A stretch of DNA of 64,000 nucleotides from Spirosoma rigui (GTDB lineage Bacteria > Bacteroidota > Bacteroidia > Cytophagales > Spirosomataceae). Location: assembly GCF_002067135.1 (NCBI RefSeq), contig NZ_CP020105.1, positions 248,001-312,000 of the forward strand, written 5' to 3'. Positions 17,590 through 28,000 of this stretch are shown one piece after another. Each line of letters opens with the position of its first letter. Within the stretch, counting starts at the first letter, position 1. The position numbers and the translations under genes are program-made. The notes under the pieces were generated by a model. The model had not been told where the DNA came from, searched no databases, and saw only the letters and a list, made by a program, of their open reading frames with translations.

Positions 17590-18954
17590 ATGCACGTGAC
17601 CGAATCGCCCATCCCCGAACCCTCGCTCCTGACCGATCAGCAGGAAAAGCTACGTGACCTGACTACCCAGAGCTGGAACCTCGAACTGGTTATTTCGGGT
17701 GCCGCCCTGTTTGCGGTGCTGCAGCTGCCCGACCTGCTCGATCAGGTTTTCGATTACTTACTATACAATTTCATGAGCCAGGCACCGGGGGCGCAGACCC
17801 TGTTTCCGTCGCTGGCCTACAGCATGATGAAAGCAACCTGCTACGTGCTGTTCATGGCGTTCCTGAGCAACTTCGTCATGCGGGCATTCTGGGTGGGACT
17901 GGTGGGCCTGCTGGCGGTGTACCCGACCGGTATTCACTACGACCGCATTCCCTTCGCGACGCCTGATTTTCAGAAGAAAATGGCCAATGACCTGGGGCCC
18001 CTCGACCGGTATATCATGCGGCTCGACCAGCGGTGCAACATCGTTTTTGCCGTAGCCTTTATGTTCGTCATTCTTCTGGTCTTCGTGGCCTTCTCGTATC
18101 TGATCATTTTGCTGATCTACTCGGTACTGCGGCCTGCCCTGTCGCCCGCAACCTGGCAGCTCGTCAAGATCGCAGGGGGTGTCCTGTTTGGTCTGTTTTT
18201 CCTGGCCAACATCGTCGTAAACCTGCCAAAGCTAAAGACAAACCCAGCCGCCGTTGTCTGGCAATCCCGGCTGATGGCCGTCAGCAAACTGATGTTATGG
18301 GGCATGTACAAGCCGTATATGTTCATTATCAACACTTTTTACAGCCATCTGCCATTAAAGAAAATCCTGCGTACGGTAGTCGTAATGTTCGTTATCTTCT
18401 TTGCGTTGTTCATGGTTGAATATACGGCCGACCTCGCCCGTACCGATCGGCGGGTAATAGCCCTGAACCGACGCCACCTCTACACGGCCCGCGTCGATAG
18501 CCTGTTCATCAATCCAACCGCCTACGATAACCAGCGGGCCGAGGATGCCACCGTCGACGTAGCTGCCATCCAGGCCGACGTAGTCCGGGAGCCTTTCATC
18601 CGGCTGTTTATCGCCTATCCGAAAGCGCTGGATACGCTGCTGACCCGGGTGGCGATTAAACCCACCTGGAGCGACACGCTGCCCCAGGCGGAGCGACGAC
18701 GGCTGGTTGCCGAGTGGAGCAGCCAGCAGACTAACCGGCTGATGCGGATTACGATCAACGACTCCCTGTATGCCCGGCCGGACCTGCTTTTTACCCAACG
18801 GAACACGAATGAGCAGCGCGGCTGGCAGACGATACTCATGCCCAGGAATCTCAAAACGGGCAAAAACACGCTCCGGATTGCCCTGCAAGACGACTCCCTC
18901 GCCAAATCCACTGAGCTGACGACTATTCCCTTCTGGTATGTACCGGAGAACTGA
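17590..18954 (+). CDS. Polytopic membrane protein of unknown function
   Basis: The 454-residue protein has about five hydrophobic helices: near residues 33-55, 80-115, 150-185, 195-215 and 255-280. The last 170 residues are soluble and probably extracytoplasmic, with repeated short beta-like stretches. The N-terminus (LLTDQQEKLRDLTTQSWNLELVISGAALFAVLQLPDLLD) is hydrophilic and then amphipathic. No family is recognised. A TATTTTTG box at 17566-17573 lies 17 bases before the ATG. Confidence 0.8.
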   Translation: MHVTESPIPEPSLLTDQQEKLRDLTTQSWNLELVISGAALFAVLQLPDLLDQVFDYLLYNFMSQAPGAQTLFPSLAYSMMKATCYVLFMAFLSNFVMRAFWVGLVGLLAVYPTGIHYDRIPFATPDFQKKMANDLGPLDRYIMRLDQRCNIVFAVAFMFVILLVFVAFSYLIILLIYSVLRPALSPATWQLVKIAGGVLFGLFFLANIVVNLPKLKTNPAAVVWQSRLMAVSKLMLWGMYKPYMFIINTFYSHLPLKKILRTVVVMFVIFFALFMVEYTADLARTDRRVIALNRRHLYTARVDSLFINPTAYDNQRAEDATVDVAAIQADVVREPFIRLFIAYPKALDTLLTRVAIKPTWSDTLPQAERRRLVAEWSSQQTNRLMRITINDSLYARPDLLFTQRNTNEQRGWQTILMPRNLKTGKNTLRIALQDDSLAKSTELTTIPFWYVPEN

Positions 18955-19013
18955 GCGCTGACAGCACCGGTATTTTTGCCGGGGTCTGTACCCTGGCTTC
19001 CCGCTGGCAAGCC

Positions 19014-19922
19014 CTAATTCAGGTGTTGTTCCTTGTACTGTACGGGGGTCAGACCCACCATTTTTTTGAATAGGCGCGAGAAATAAGGGGGGTTCTCAAA
19101 ACCCAGCTGGTAAGCTATTTCCGTAACGTTGCTGTCTGAAGCCAGCAACCTGTTTTTAGCTTCGTCGACCAGATAGATGTGGATATGCTCCAGTGCGGTT
19201 TTGCCCGTTTCCAGCTTCAGCACATCACTCAGGTAGCGCGGAGACAACGCCAGTTCGTCGGCCAGCTGGTGTACCGATGGCAACCCCTGCTTTTGCAGCT
19301 CGCCGTTCGCCACGTACCGGTTCAGGGTTTCGTGAAACTTCCGAATTGTAGTCCCCGACAGGTTGGGACTCCGGTTGACGAACTGCCGTTTGTAGAACCG
19401 CTCCGAATAGGTCAGGATCGAGTCGATGTGGGTCAGAATGATTTCCCGGCTGAACTCGTCCTGGTTGTTGTCATATTCGGTGCGGATCTTCCCGTAGGCA
19501 TCCCACATGATTTTCTCTTCGGACGGCGACAGGTGCAGGGCTTCGTTGGTTTCGTACTCGAAGTAACCGTATTTCTTGATCTGGTCGTGCAGTCGATGCC
19601 CCGCCAGATACTCCTCGTGGAAGAAGATCAGGAACCCTTTTTCGGCCAGCTGCACATTACTCACCTCAATGATCTGCCGCGGTTTAACAAATACCATAGA
19701 ACCATTGTCGTGGTCGTACCGGGTTTTGCCGTACAGCACGTAGCCCGATTTGATCTTCTTGAGCGCGATCATGTAGAAGTCGCTGGTAAAGCGGTCCTCC
19801 CCCACCGAATACGTCATCAGCTCCTTACACGTCATCAGGCTTAGCAGCGGGTGTTCGGGCGGGGGAAAACCACTCTTCCGGTGCAGCTCCGATATGGTTG
19901 TATAGTGCGTAATCCGGTCCAT
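19014..19922 (-). CDS. AraC-family transcriptional regulator
   Basis: The 302-residue protein has an N-terminal sensing domain and a C-terminal AraC HTH pair (VHQLADELALSPRYLSDVLKLETGKTALEHI, then NVTEIAYQLGFENPPYFSRLFKKMVGLTPVQYK). It starts 2 bases after the alcohol dehydrogenase stop, so it is the last gene of an SDR-ADH-AraC operon, probably with autoregulation (inference). Confidence 0.93.
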   Translation of the reverse strand: MDRITHYTTISELHRKSGFPPPEHPLLSLMTCKELMTYSVGEDRFTSDFYMIALKKIKSGYVLYGKTRYDHDNGSMVFVKPRQIIEVSNVQLAEKGFLIFFHEEYLAGHRLHDQIKKYGYFEYETNEALHLSPSEEKIMWDAYGKIRTEYDNNQDEFSREIILTHIDSILTYSERFYKRQFVNRSPNLSGTTIRKFHETLNRYVANGELQKQGLPSVHQLADELALSPRYLSDVLKLETGKTALEHIHIYLVDEAKNRLLASDSNVTEIAYQLGFENPPYFSRLFKKMVGLTPVQYKEQHLN

Positions 19923-19924
19923 AC

Positions 19925-20938
19925 TCAGTACGTGATGACCAGTTTCCCGATCGTTGTTCCCGATTCCAGCTGGGCGTGGGCCTGCTTGAGCGTATCGGCC
20001 GACAGGCCGTGCAGCGTTTGTGTGATCGTCGTTTTCAGTACGCCCTCATCCAGCAGCTCGGCCACGCGGTTCAGGATGTGGTGCTGCTCGATCATGTCGT
20101 CGGTTTGGAACGTAGACCGCGTAAACATCAGCTCCCACGAAAAACTCACACTTTTGCTTTTGAGTTTGTTCAGCACTACCGGCGCGGCACTACCCGTGAT
20201 GGAGGCAATGTGGCCCTGCGGTTTGATGAGCTCGGCCAGCGTATCCCAGTAGGCGTTGGTATCCACAAAGTCCACGATGTAGTCGACGTACTGAAAGCCA
20301 GCCTGGCGGACGTCACTGACCAGGTCCCGGTGGTCGACGACCAGATCGGCGCCCATTTCCCGGCACCAGTCGGCCGATTCGGGGCGCGACGCCGTGGCAA
20401 TGACGTGCAGGCCCAGCAGCTTCTTGGCCAGTTGAATGGCAATGGAACCCACACCCCCGGCCCCGCCAATAATCAGCAGGGTTTTGTTCCGGTCACGCTC
20501 GGGCGACAGTCGCATCCGGTCGAAGAAGATTTCCCAGGCTGTCAGGGCTGTTAGCGGGATGGCAGCCGCGGCTTCGTCGGACAAAGAAGCGGGCTTGCGG
20601 CCTACGATCCGTTCGTCGATCAGCTGGTATTCGGCGTTGCTACCCGATTTGGTAATATCCCCGGCGTAGTAGACGGCATCGCCCACCTTGAACAGGCTCA
20701 CGTCGCTGCCGACCGCTTCCACCACGCCCGATGCGTCCCAGCCGATGATTTTGGGCTGTTCAAGCACCGTGTCTTTGGCCGAGTTCTGCCGGACTTTGAA
20801 ATCCACCGGGTTAACCGAGACGGCGTTAACGCTGACGAGCAGGTCACGCGGGCCGGGAACGGGTTTTTCAAGGTCAACATCGAGGAAACTGGCTGCGTCG
20901 GCGATGGGGAGCGATGTGGTAAATCCTACTGCTTTCAT
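19925..20938 (-). CDS. Zinc-type/quinone-oxidoreductase-like alcohol dehydrogenase
   Basis: The 337-residue medium-chain dehydrogenase/reductase has a GroES-like N-terminal domain (SVNAVSVNPVDFKVR) and a Rossmann domain with the glycine motif IIGGAGGVGSIAIQLAKK near residues 155-172. Zinc-ligand cysteines of classical alcohol dehydrogenases are not seen, fitting the ZADH/quinone reductase subgroup that acts on NADPH and enones or quinones. It is the second gene of an operon, 21 bases after the SDR gene. Confidence 0.92.
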   Translation of the reverse strand: MKAVGFTTSLPIADAASFLDVDLEKPVPGPRDLLVSVNAVSVNPVDFKVRQNSAKDTVLEQPKIIGWDASGVVEAVGSDVSLFKVGDAVYYAGDITKSGSNAEYQLIDERIVGRKPASLSDEAAAAIPLTALTAWEIFFDRMRLSPERDRNKTLLIIGGAGGVGSIAIQLAKKLLGLHVIATASRPESADWCREMGADLVVDHRDLVSDVRQAGFQYVDYIVDFVDTNAYWDTLAELIKPQGHIASITGSAAPVVLNKLKSKSVSFSWELMFTRSTFQTDDMIEQHHILNRVAELLDEGVLKTTITQTLHGLSADTLKQAHAQLESGTTIGKLVITY

Positions 20939-20959
20939 GGTTGTTTTCGTTCGTTTCTC

Positions 20960-21778
20960 TCATTTTCCGTGAGCAGCCGTGCTCACGTCGCTCCAGGCCT
21001 CCCAGGTTGCCAGCCGTTGCTGGTAAGCCGCTTTCACGGTGGGATACCCAATTTTACCCAAAATAAGGCGAAGGGGCGGTTCCGGTGCATCAACCAGTTG
21101 CAGAAGTGCATCGACCGTAGCGGCCGGTACCCCGTAGTCATCCGGGTTGTAGCCGTTGCGAACGGCCGTTTTCAGCTCAGTATAAGCCTCCAGATCCTGC
21201 GCGTGGCTGGCCGAGTTTGTGGCCCATTCGGTTTCGTAGCCGTTTGGCTCGATCAGGGAAACGTGGATACCAAACGCCTTCACTTCGGTAGCCAGTGTTT
21301 CGGTGAGCCCTTCAACGGCGAATTTCGACGCGTTGTACAAACCCAGCGTCGGCACCGTAAACAGACCCAGCACGCTGGACACCTGAATAATATGGCCGCT
21401 CTGCTGGGCTCTCATGTACGGTAAAACCGCCTGGGTAGCCCAAAGCAGCCCGAAGAAATTAACGTCCATCTGTTTGCGGGCTTCGGCCTCCGACACCTCC
21501 TCTACGGCACCAAACACGCCATAGCCCGCATTGTTGATCAATACGTCGATTTTACCAAACTGATCGTGGGCTTTTTTAACGGCCTCGATGGTTTGGGCCT
21601 TATTGGTCACGTCGACCTGCACCGGCAGCACGCGGTCGCCAAATTCGTTAACCAGATCGGCCAGGTCATCCAGGTTCCGGGCCGTAGCCGCCACCTGGTC
21701 ACCGCGTTGCAGAAACGCTTTTGCCCATAATTTCCCAAATCCGCGCGAAGCGCCCGTAATAAAGATTGTCTTTGCCAT
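20960..21778 (-). CDS. SDR-family oxidoreductase
   Basis: The 272-residue classical SDR has TGASRGFG at residues 8-15, NNAGYGVFG, VSSVLG and the catalytic YNASK motif near residue 155. It is the first gene of a three-gene operon with the alcohol dehydrogenase and AraC regulator. It is similar in style to the SDRs at 16591 and 47512 but clearly distinct in sequence. Confidence 0.92.
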   Translation of the reverse strand: MAKTIFITGASRGFGKLWAKAFLQRGDQVAATARNLDDLADLVNEFGDRVLPVQVDVTNKAQTIEAVKKAHDQFGKIDVLINNAGYGVFGAVEEVSEAEARKQMDVNFFGLLWATQAVLPYMRAQQSGHIIQVSSVLGLFTVPTLGLYNASKFAVEGLTETLATEVKAFGIHVSLIEPNGYETEWATNSASHAQDLEAYTELKTAVRNGYNPDDYGVPAATVDALLQLVDAPEPPLRLILGKIGYPTVKAAYQQRLATWEAWSDVSTAAHGK

Positions 21779-21916
21779 TGTCTTGTGTCGCTATCGTTAA
21801 TTGACAAGGCAAAGGTGGTGGGTTGGGCGGGCAAGCGGCTTATACAAAACGCGGGAGTTCTGATACGTTTTTACGCAGGCCGTAACGACTGTCATCGGTA
21901 GCATAGGCACGGGGCG

Positions 21917-23053
21917 TCAGGGGTAGTAACCCCATACCTCGCGCGTCGTTGTCACGGGTTTCGCAATCTGAACCGGAATAATGACTTCGGCCAACAGAGT
22001 CCGGTTTGCCATCCGCTCGGCGGGCAGGACATTCAGGGGCGTGTAGGTTCCCTGTTTGTCGACGGTATTGGTATAGGTAAAAGCAACCGGCAGGCAGTAT
22101 GTTCCTTTATAGTCAGGATTGACCCTGCTTAGTTTTCGCAGACCCTGCTTAACGGCGTCGTCAAAACCAAACCCCACATTCGGTGGACTAAGCGTATTGA
22201 TATTCACCAGCTGGCCGTTCTCGTTGATATCAAATCCCACGTAAATCCGGCTGTAAACGCTGCTGTTCCAGGCTTGATTAGGGTATTTGATGAAGGTATG
22301 CACGAGCTGATTGAACACCGGATCGGCACTCAGGGGCGGCTTTTGCCGGTTCGCAACAGCCATCAGCGCGTCATAATCGCTCAATACCTGGATCACGCGC
22401 TCGGGCGTCAGAGCGCGGCTGGATAACGCAGGACCAATGGCTTCCGCCTGATCGTGGAGGATGGCCAGCAGCGACTTACGCGACAGGTCGGTTGGCTCGG
22501 GCTCCGCATCACCCTTTCGAATATAATAGGTTACTTTAGGCTGGTAGGCCCCCTGGAAAGGGACACTCTTATCGTACCCATTCGCGACAGCACCTAGTAC
22601 CAGTCGGCTGCTGACCCGTTTTAACAAGGTTGTCTGGCCCGTATTGAGCCGGGTAGTGTAGAACTGATAATCAACCCCCAACACTGAACTCATCTGACGG
22701 GTAAATGTCAACCCATTGACTGTAAAGGCAACTGGTGTTACGCTGCTGACGGTTGGGTTATTGTCGAATTGGCACTGGACCGTGTTCGATACCAGATCGT
22801 AAGCCAGCAAACAGGGAAGCTCTTTTCCACCTTTATCTAGCTGAACAGTACCCTTTAACCAGGTAGGAAAAGTCAAATAGGGCGTACCCTGGTAAATTGT
22901 CCGTTTGTAGCTGGGAGCGTAGTTTTCACCCAGTCGATACACATCGCAGTTCGTGACAACCTGGCCATTGACGTCTTTCTCCGTCACACACTGACTCCAG
23001 GCAGCCACGCCCGAAAGGTACAGGAACGCTAGAATACTGGTGAAACGAGTCAT
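21917..23053 (-). CDS. Secreted protein with TonB-C-like C-terminal domain
   Basis: The start at 23053 gives a signal peptide (MTRFTSILAFLYLSGVAAWSQ) and 378 residues. The N-terminal two-thirds is a hydrophilic beta-rich region with no recognised family. The last 120 residues (VYSRIYVGFDINENGQLVNINTLSP ... LRKLSRVNPDYKGTYCLPVAFTYTN) match the alpha/beta pattern of TonB C-terminal domains, but with no transmembrane helix. Function unknown. It is divergent from the sigma factor gene. Confidence 0.75.
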   Translation of the reverse strand: MTRFTSILAFLYLSGVAAWSQCVTEKDVNGQVVTNCDVYRLGENYAPSYKRTIYQGTPYLTFPTWLKGTVQLDKGGKELPCLLAYDLVSNTVQCQFDNNPTVSSVTPVAFTVNGLTFTRQMSSVLGVDYQFYTTRLNTGQTTLLKRVSSRLVLGAVANGYDKSVPFQGAYQPKVTYYIRKGDAEPEPTDLSRKSLLAILHDQAEAIGPALSSRALTPERVIQVLSDYDALMAVANRQKPPLSADPVFNQLVHTFIKYPNQAWNSSVYSRIYVGFDINENGQLVNINTLSPPNVGFGFDDAVKQGLRKLSRVNPDYKGTYCLPVAFTYTNTVDKQGTYTPLNVLPAERMANRTLLAEVIIPVQIAKPVTTTREVWGYYP

Positions 23054-23227
23054 ACGTAAAGGCTGCGTTTGGGCGGGCCCTACCAACGGCGGTACGGTCT
23101 GCTCACTTGAACGGAAGAAAAGTAATCTATTTTGTAAAGAAATCAGGAATATTTTTAAGAATAAAGAGGTAACGACTAAGGGTAACTTAGCTTCTCTGTG
23201 TCATTCTGGGACCTGACCGCTACAAAA

Positions 23228-23881
23228 ATGACCGGATCTGAAGGCAAATCTATCCCTGATCAAGACCCGTACCGACGGCCGCTCCTGCCCGATACGGACC
23301 GGACGGCCTCAATCGTCGACAACGAACACATCGTTCGGGCGGCCTTTGCCGACTCGCCCGAGCGAGGGTTCGAGATGCTGTTCAGGCTCTACTATCAGCC
23401 GCTCTGCAGCCATGCCGTGCGCTTTGTCTACACCCGGGAGGTGGCCGAGGATATTGTTGGGGAGGTCTTCTACCAACTCTGGAAATCGGGCAGCTACGTC
23501 ACCGTCCGGCACAGCTACCGAACGTATCTCTACGCAGCCGTTCGGCACCGGGCGTTTAACTACCTGCGCGATGAACTAACGGGCAACCGGACGCCGACGT
23601 CGCTCGACGACGTTGGCGACGCAGGACAGGACGAAACGCCCCAGACGCTTATCGAATACGACGAAACCTTTCAGCGGGTCGAAAAAGCGATTCACGAACT
23701 GCCTCCGCAATGCCAGCGAATTTTCCTGATGAGCCGGTTTGAGAACCGTAAAAATCAGGAAATAGCCGACGAACTCGGGCTCGCGCTCAAGACTGTCGAA
23801 GCGCACATGGCGCGGGCACTTCACCAGTTGCGCCGGGTATTCCTGCCGATGGGGCTGCTGTTTTTTCAATTACTTCACTAA
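23228..23881 (+). CDS. ECF RNA polymerase sigma factor
   Basis: The 217-residue protein is counted from ATG 23228; an in-frame GTG at 23198 would add 10 residues. Region 2 (FEMLFRLYYQPLCSHAVRFV, then AEDIVGEVFYQLW) and region 4 (LPPQCQRIFLMSRFENRKNQEIADELGLALKTVEAHMARAL) are both present, in the Bacteroidota SusC-linked ECF subgroup. Its anti-sigma partner is 43 bases downstream. A TAACTTAG box (one mismatch to TAnnTTTG) is at 23183. Confidence 0.93.
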   Translation: MTGSEGKSIPDQDPYRRPLLPDTDRTASIVDNEHIVRAAFADSPERGFEMLFRLYYQPLCSHAVRFVYTREVAEDIVGEVFYQLWKSGSYVTVRHSYRTYLYAAVRHRAFNYLRDELTGNRTPTSLDDVGDAGQDETPQTLIEYDETFQRVEKAIHELPPQCQRIFLMSRFENRKNQEIADELGLALKTVEAHMARALHQLRRVFLPMGLLFFQLLH

Positions 23882-23924
23882 GGGTAAGACGCTGCACCTG
23901 TGTCCAACAGGCAAACATTTGTTC

Positions 23925-24974
23925 ATGGAAGATATCGTCAACAAAGCGGTGCTGTTCGACTATTTTTCGGGTCGGGTGAGTCCGCTACAGAAAAAATCGG
24001 TCGAGGACTGGCTGGCCGAGCTGAGTAACCGGGAATTGTACTACCAGTGGCTGCACGAGTGGGAGATGAACCGGTTGCAGACGACAGTGAACTGGCAGGC
24101 CGTCTACGAAAAAACGGCACAGCGCATTACGGAGACGACATCTACCGTAGTCGACCAGACCCCCCCCCCAACCGGCTGGACAATCCGTCGGCCGGGGTCG
24201 TGGACGGGCCGAAACGGCCTGCTGGCAGCCTCCGTAGCGCTGGTAGTGCTCACGGGGGGCTGGCTCTTTCGCGATACGCTGCTGTACCGGACTGTGCAGA
24301 CTGGTTTTGGCGAAACCCGCAGCCTGACCCTGCCCGACGGATCGGCAGTAACGCTCAACGCAAACTCGTCGCTCCGGTATCCGCGCTGGTTCGGTATGTC
24401 AATCGACGCGGGCGGTTGGATGCTGGCCGCCGACGCAGCCCGTGAACATCCCCGGCAGGTTGAGTTAAGCGGGGAAGCCGATTTTGCCATCCGGCATACG
24501 CCCAGCCACCAGCGGTTTATTGTCGTGACGCCCAAAGGCCTCCACGTAACCGTGCTGGGAACCCAGTTCACCGTTTTCAGCCGCGAACGCGCTACGCGGG
24601 TAGCGCTCCGGTCGGGCAGCGTTCAGCTGACGACCCGGCAGCAAACGCTGCCCCCGCTGGTTATGCGGCCCGGCGACCTGGCAACGCTGAACCGGCAGGG
24701 GAAGCTGGCGCTGACCCGGACGCAGCATCCCGAATACATGGCCGCCTGGAAAGACCACCGCTTTGACTTCGCGCAAACGTCGCTGCGGGAAATTGCCGAT
24801 CTGCTGCACGACAACTACGGGCTGGTCGTAACCATCGACAGTCCGCAGTTAGCCAGCCGGACCATTTCGGGCTCGTTCACCGCCCGCAATGCCAATGAGC
24901 TCCTGCAACTCATTGCCCAGTTGCTGCAGATCAATTACATCCGGGAGAATGACCGGGTGTCTTTCACCGACTAG
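23925..24974 (+). CDS. FecR-family anti-sigma factor
   Basis: From ATG 23925 the protein is 349 residues. An N-terminal cytoplasmic sigma-binding segment (VLFDYFSGRVSPLQKKSVEDWL) precedes one transmembrane helix near residues 95-115 (GLLAASVALVVLTGGWLF). The FecR periplasmic domain follows (TRSLTLPDGSAVTLNANSSLRYP ... EADFAIRH) and then a small STN-like domain at the C-terminus (FAQTSLREIADLLHDNYGLVV). It should relay a signal from the SusC receptor to the sigma factor. Confidence 0.93.
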   Translation: MEDIVNKAVLFDYFSGRVSPLQKKSVEDWLAELSNRELYYQWLHEWEMNRLQTTVNWQAVYEKTAQRITETTSTVVDQTPPPTGWTIRRPGSWTGRNGLLAASVALVVLTGGWLFRDTLLYRTVQTGFGETRSLTLPDGSAVTLNANSSLRYPRWFGMSIDAGGWMLAADAAREHPRQVELSGEADFAIRHTPSHQRFIVVTPKGLHVTVLGTQFTVFSRERATRVALRSGSVQLTTRQQTLPPLVMRPGDLATLNRQGKLALTRTQHPEYMAAWKDHRFDFAQTSLREIADLLHDNYGLVVTIDSPQLASRTISGSFTARNANELLQLIAQLLQINYIRENDRVSFTD

Positions 24975-25002
24975 TTCCGAACCACAAAACCAATTTCCCT
25001 CA

Positions 25003-28000
25003 ATGATGTACTCTGTACGCTTATCTCGTGTTCTGCTGCTCGGTTTATTCCTGACGGGAGGCCGCGTCGGACTGGCCCAGCTTGTGGCGACGACCAAGGT
25101 AGTTGGGCGACCCATGTATCAGACGGTCAGCCCCCAAACGATTCAGCTTCGTGAGGTACTCAATCAGCTGAAGAGCCGCTACCAGGTCGATATCCTGTTC
25201 GAAGACCGGCTGGTGAGCGATCAGTTCGTGGGCGCCGGGGTGATCGACCCGGCAGCCTCGCTGGAACGTAATCTGGCCAAAATCCTGACCACCCGGGGGC
25301 TCCGCTACGCGAAAGTGCGCAGCGATGTATACGTTGTGCTGGCCGACAGCCGACCGCAAAAACCGGCATCCGGACCAGAACTATCCCTGCTGCCCGCGCC
25401 GGGTGGTATAGCCGCCAGCCCGACCGAGCTGACCCAGCCGGGCCAGCTTCCCACCCGAACCGTTGCCGTTGCCACGGCCGACCAGACCATTAGCGGCCGG
25501 GTCACCGACGGAGCAACGAATGGGGGACTGCCCGGGGTGAGTGTGGTTGTCAAAGGCACCAGCCGGGGTACCACCACCGACAGCGATGGTAACTACCGCG
25601 TTACGGTGCCGGATCAGAACGCGGGCGGTGCCCTAACGCTCGTCTTCTCCTTCATTGGCTACGCCACGCAGGAAGTGCCGGTAGGTAACCGCACTACGGT
25701 CAACGTAACGCTGGCCAGTGACGACAAAACCCTGAACGAGATTGTTGTTGTTGGGTATGGTACCCAGAACCGGCGGGAGCTGACGGGTTCCGTTGCCTCA
25801 CTGCAAACCCAAACCATCCGCGACCAGCCCGTTACGAACGTAGTGGAAGGCCTGACGGGCCGCATGCCGGGGGTACTCATCCAGCAGAACACCGGTGCGC
25901 CGGGCAATGCACCATCCATTAAGGTGCGGGGACTCGGATCGATCAGCGCCGGAAACGGACCCCTGATTGTGGTTGATGGACAGCCCCTCAACTCGGGCAG
26001 CACCACGAACGCGGGTGGCCTGAATCAGCTCAACCCCAATGACATCGAGAAGATTGACGTGCTGAAAGATGCCTCGGCAACCGCCATTTACGGGTCGCGG
26101 GGGTCCAACGGCGTGGTTATGGTGACCACCAAGCGGGGCAAGTCGGGTCAGAGCCGGATCAACGTCGACTATTACACGGGCACGCAGGAGATCAGCAAAA
26201 AGATGGAGATGCTGACGGCCCAGCAGTTTGCCGAGTTCTCGAAGGAAGCCTTTAATACCGCTTACCTGGAACGCGTGGCGGGGGCACAGATCACGGACCC
26301 CAACAGCGCCCGGCCGTCGGGGCAGCGGTATCGGTACCCGCGCGGGGAATTTCCCGGCGTCAACTTCGACGACCCGGCCAGCCTGACGACCTATGATTAT
26401 CAGGATATGATCTTCCGAAGAGCGCCCATCAGCAACTACCAGGTGTCGGCGTCGGGAGGCACGGAGAAAGTCCAGTATTTCATTTCGGGCAATTACCTCA
26501 AGCAGGACGGTATCATCAAAAAATCGGGTATCGACCGGTATACGGTACGCTCCAACGTCGACGCCCAACTGTCCTCGAAGCTAAAAGTAGGCTTGAGTTT
26601 CAGTCCCTCGTTCATGGCCGAAAACCGGGTTAACTCCGACGGACACTGGGCCAGTAACGGCGTTATCAACGCGGCTTTGTCGCTGCCGCCGTTCATCCCC
26701 ATCTATCAGGCGAACGGCACAACGTATAATTCACAGGCCTTTTATGCCGCTCCCTACGACTGGCCGGGCATCACCAACCCCGTCGCCAACATCACCGAAG
26801 CGGATAACCGCGTTACGCAGCTCCGCCTGCTGGGCAATGCCTACGCCGAACTGGCGATCTGGAAAAGTCTGCGCTACCGGGGTACCGTGGGTGGTGACCT
26901 GAATTACCTGCGGCAGAACCAGTACCAGACGTCGGCCATTGTGCTGAACCAGTTGCTGCCGCCCAACGTCAGCACGGGCTCGGCCTACGCCAACCAGAAT
27001 ATCAACTGGGTTACCAACCACACGCTGAGTTACACGCTCGACCTGGGTACGACCCACCACATGGACGCGCTGGTAGGTCTGGAGTCGCAGCGGAACGACT
27101 TTGAAGAAAGTCAGATCAACGCCAATAACTTCCCGAACGACATTGTCCGGACCATTAACGCGGGTACCATTACGGGCGGCACATCGACCCGGAACCAGTG
27201 GTCGCTGGCGTCGTATTTTGCCCGCGTCACCTACAGTTTCAAAGACCGGTACCTGTTCAACGCGTCGGTCCGGCGCGACGGCTCCTCCCGCTTTGGCGCA
27301 ACCAGCCGCTTTGGTACGTTCCCGTCGGCATCGGTGGGCTGGCGCATCATCGAAGAACCGTTTATGAAAACGATTCCTGTTATTTCGGATCTGAAACTAC
27401 GCGCCAGTTACGGCCTGTCGGGTAACAATGCCTTTACCAGCAACTACCCGGCCATTGGCGTTCTGAGCAAAGACAACTATGTGCTGGGCAACGGTCTGGC
27501 AAACGGCCTGGCCACCAGCAGCATCGCCAACCCGCAGCTGGGTTGGGAACGAAGCCGCCAGAGTGATGTCGGCCTCGACCTGGGCCTGTTCAGCAACCGC
27601 CTGTTTTTCACCGTCGATTACTACAAACGCATCACGACCGACCTGTTGCTACAGGTGCAGGTACCCACCCTGACCGGTTTCTCAACAGCGGTGCGAAACA
27701 TTGGGCAGGTCGAGAACAAAGGAATAGAATTTGCCCTGTCGACGCGGAACATCGACGGGTCAGGCACGGGCTTCACCTGGACAACCGACCTCAACCTGTC
27801 GTTCAACCGCAACAAGGTGCTGGCCCTCGGACCCACGGGCGATGCCATCCGGAGTGGTACGGGCGTTGGCGAAACCAACATCACCGTAATCGGCCAGCCG
27901 CTGGGAAGTTTTTACGGCTATCAACAACTGGGCATCTTTCAAAACCAGGCTGAGCTGGACGCTTACCCGCACTTTGCCGACAGCCGCCCCGGCGACGTGA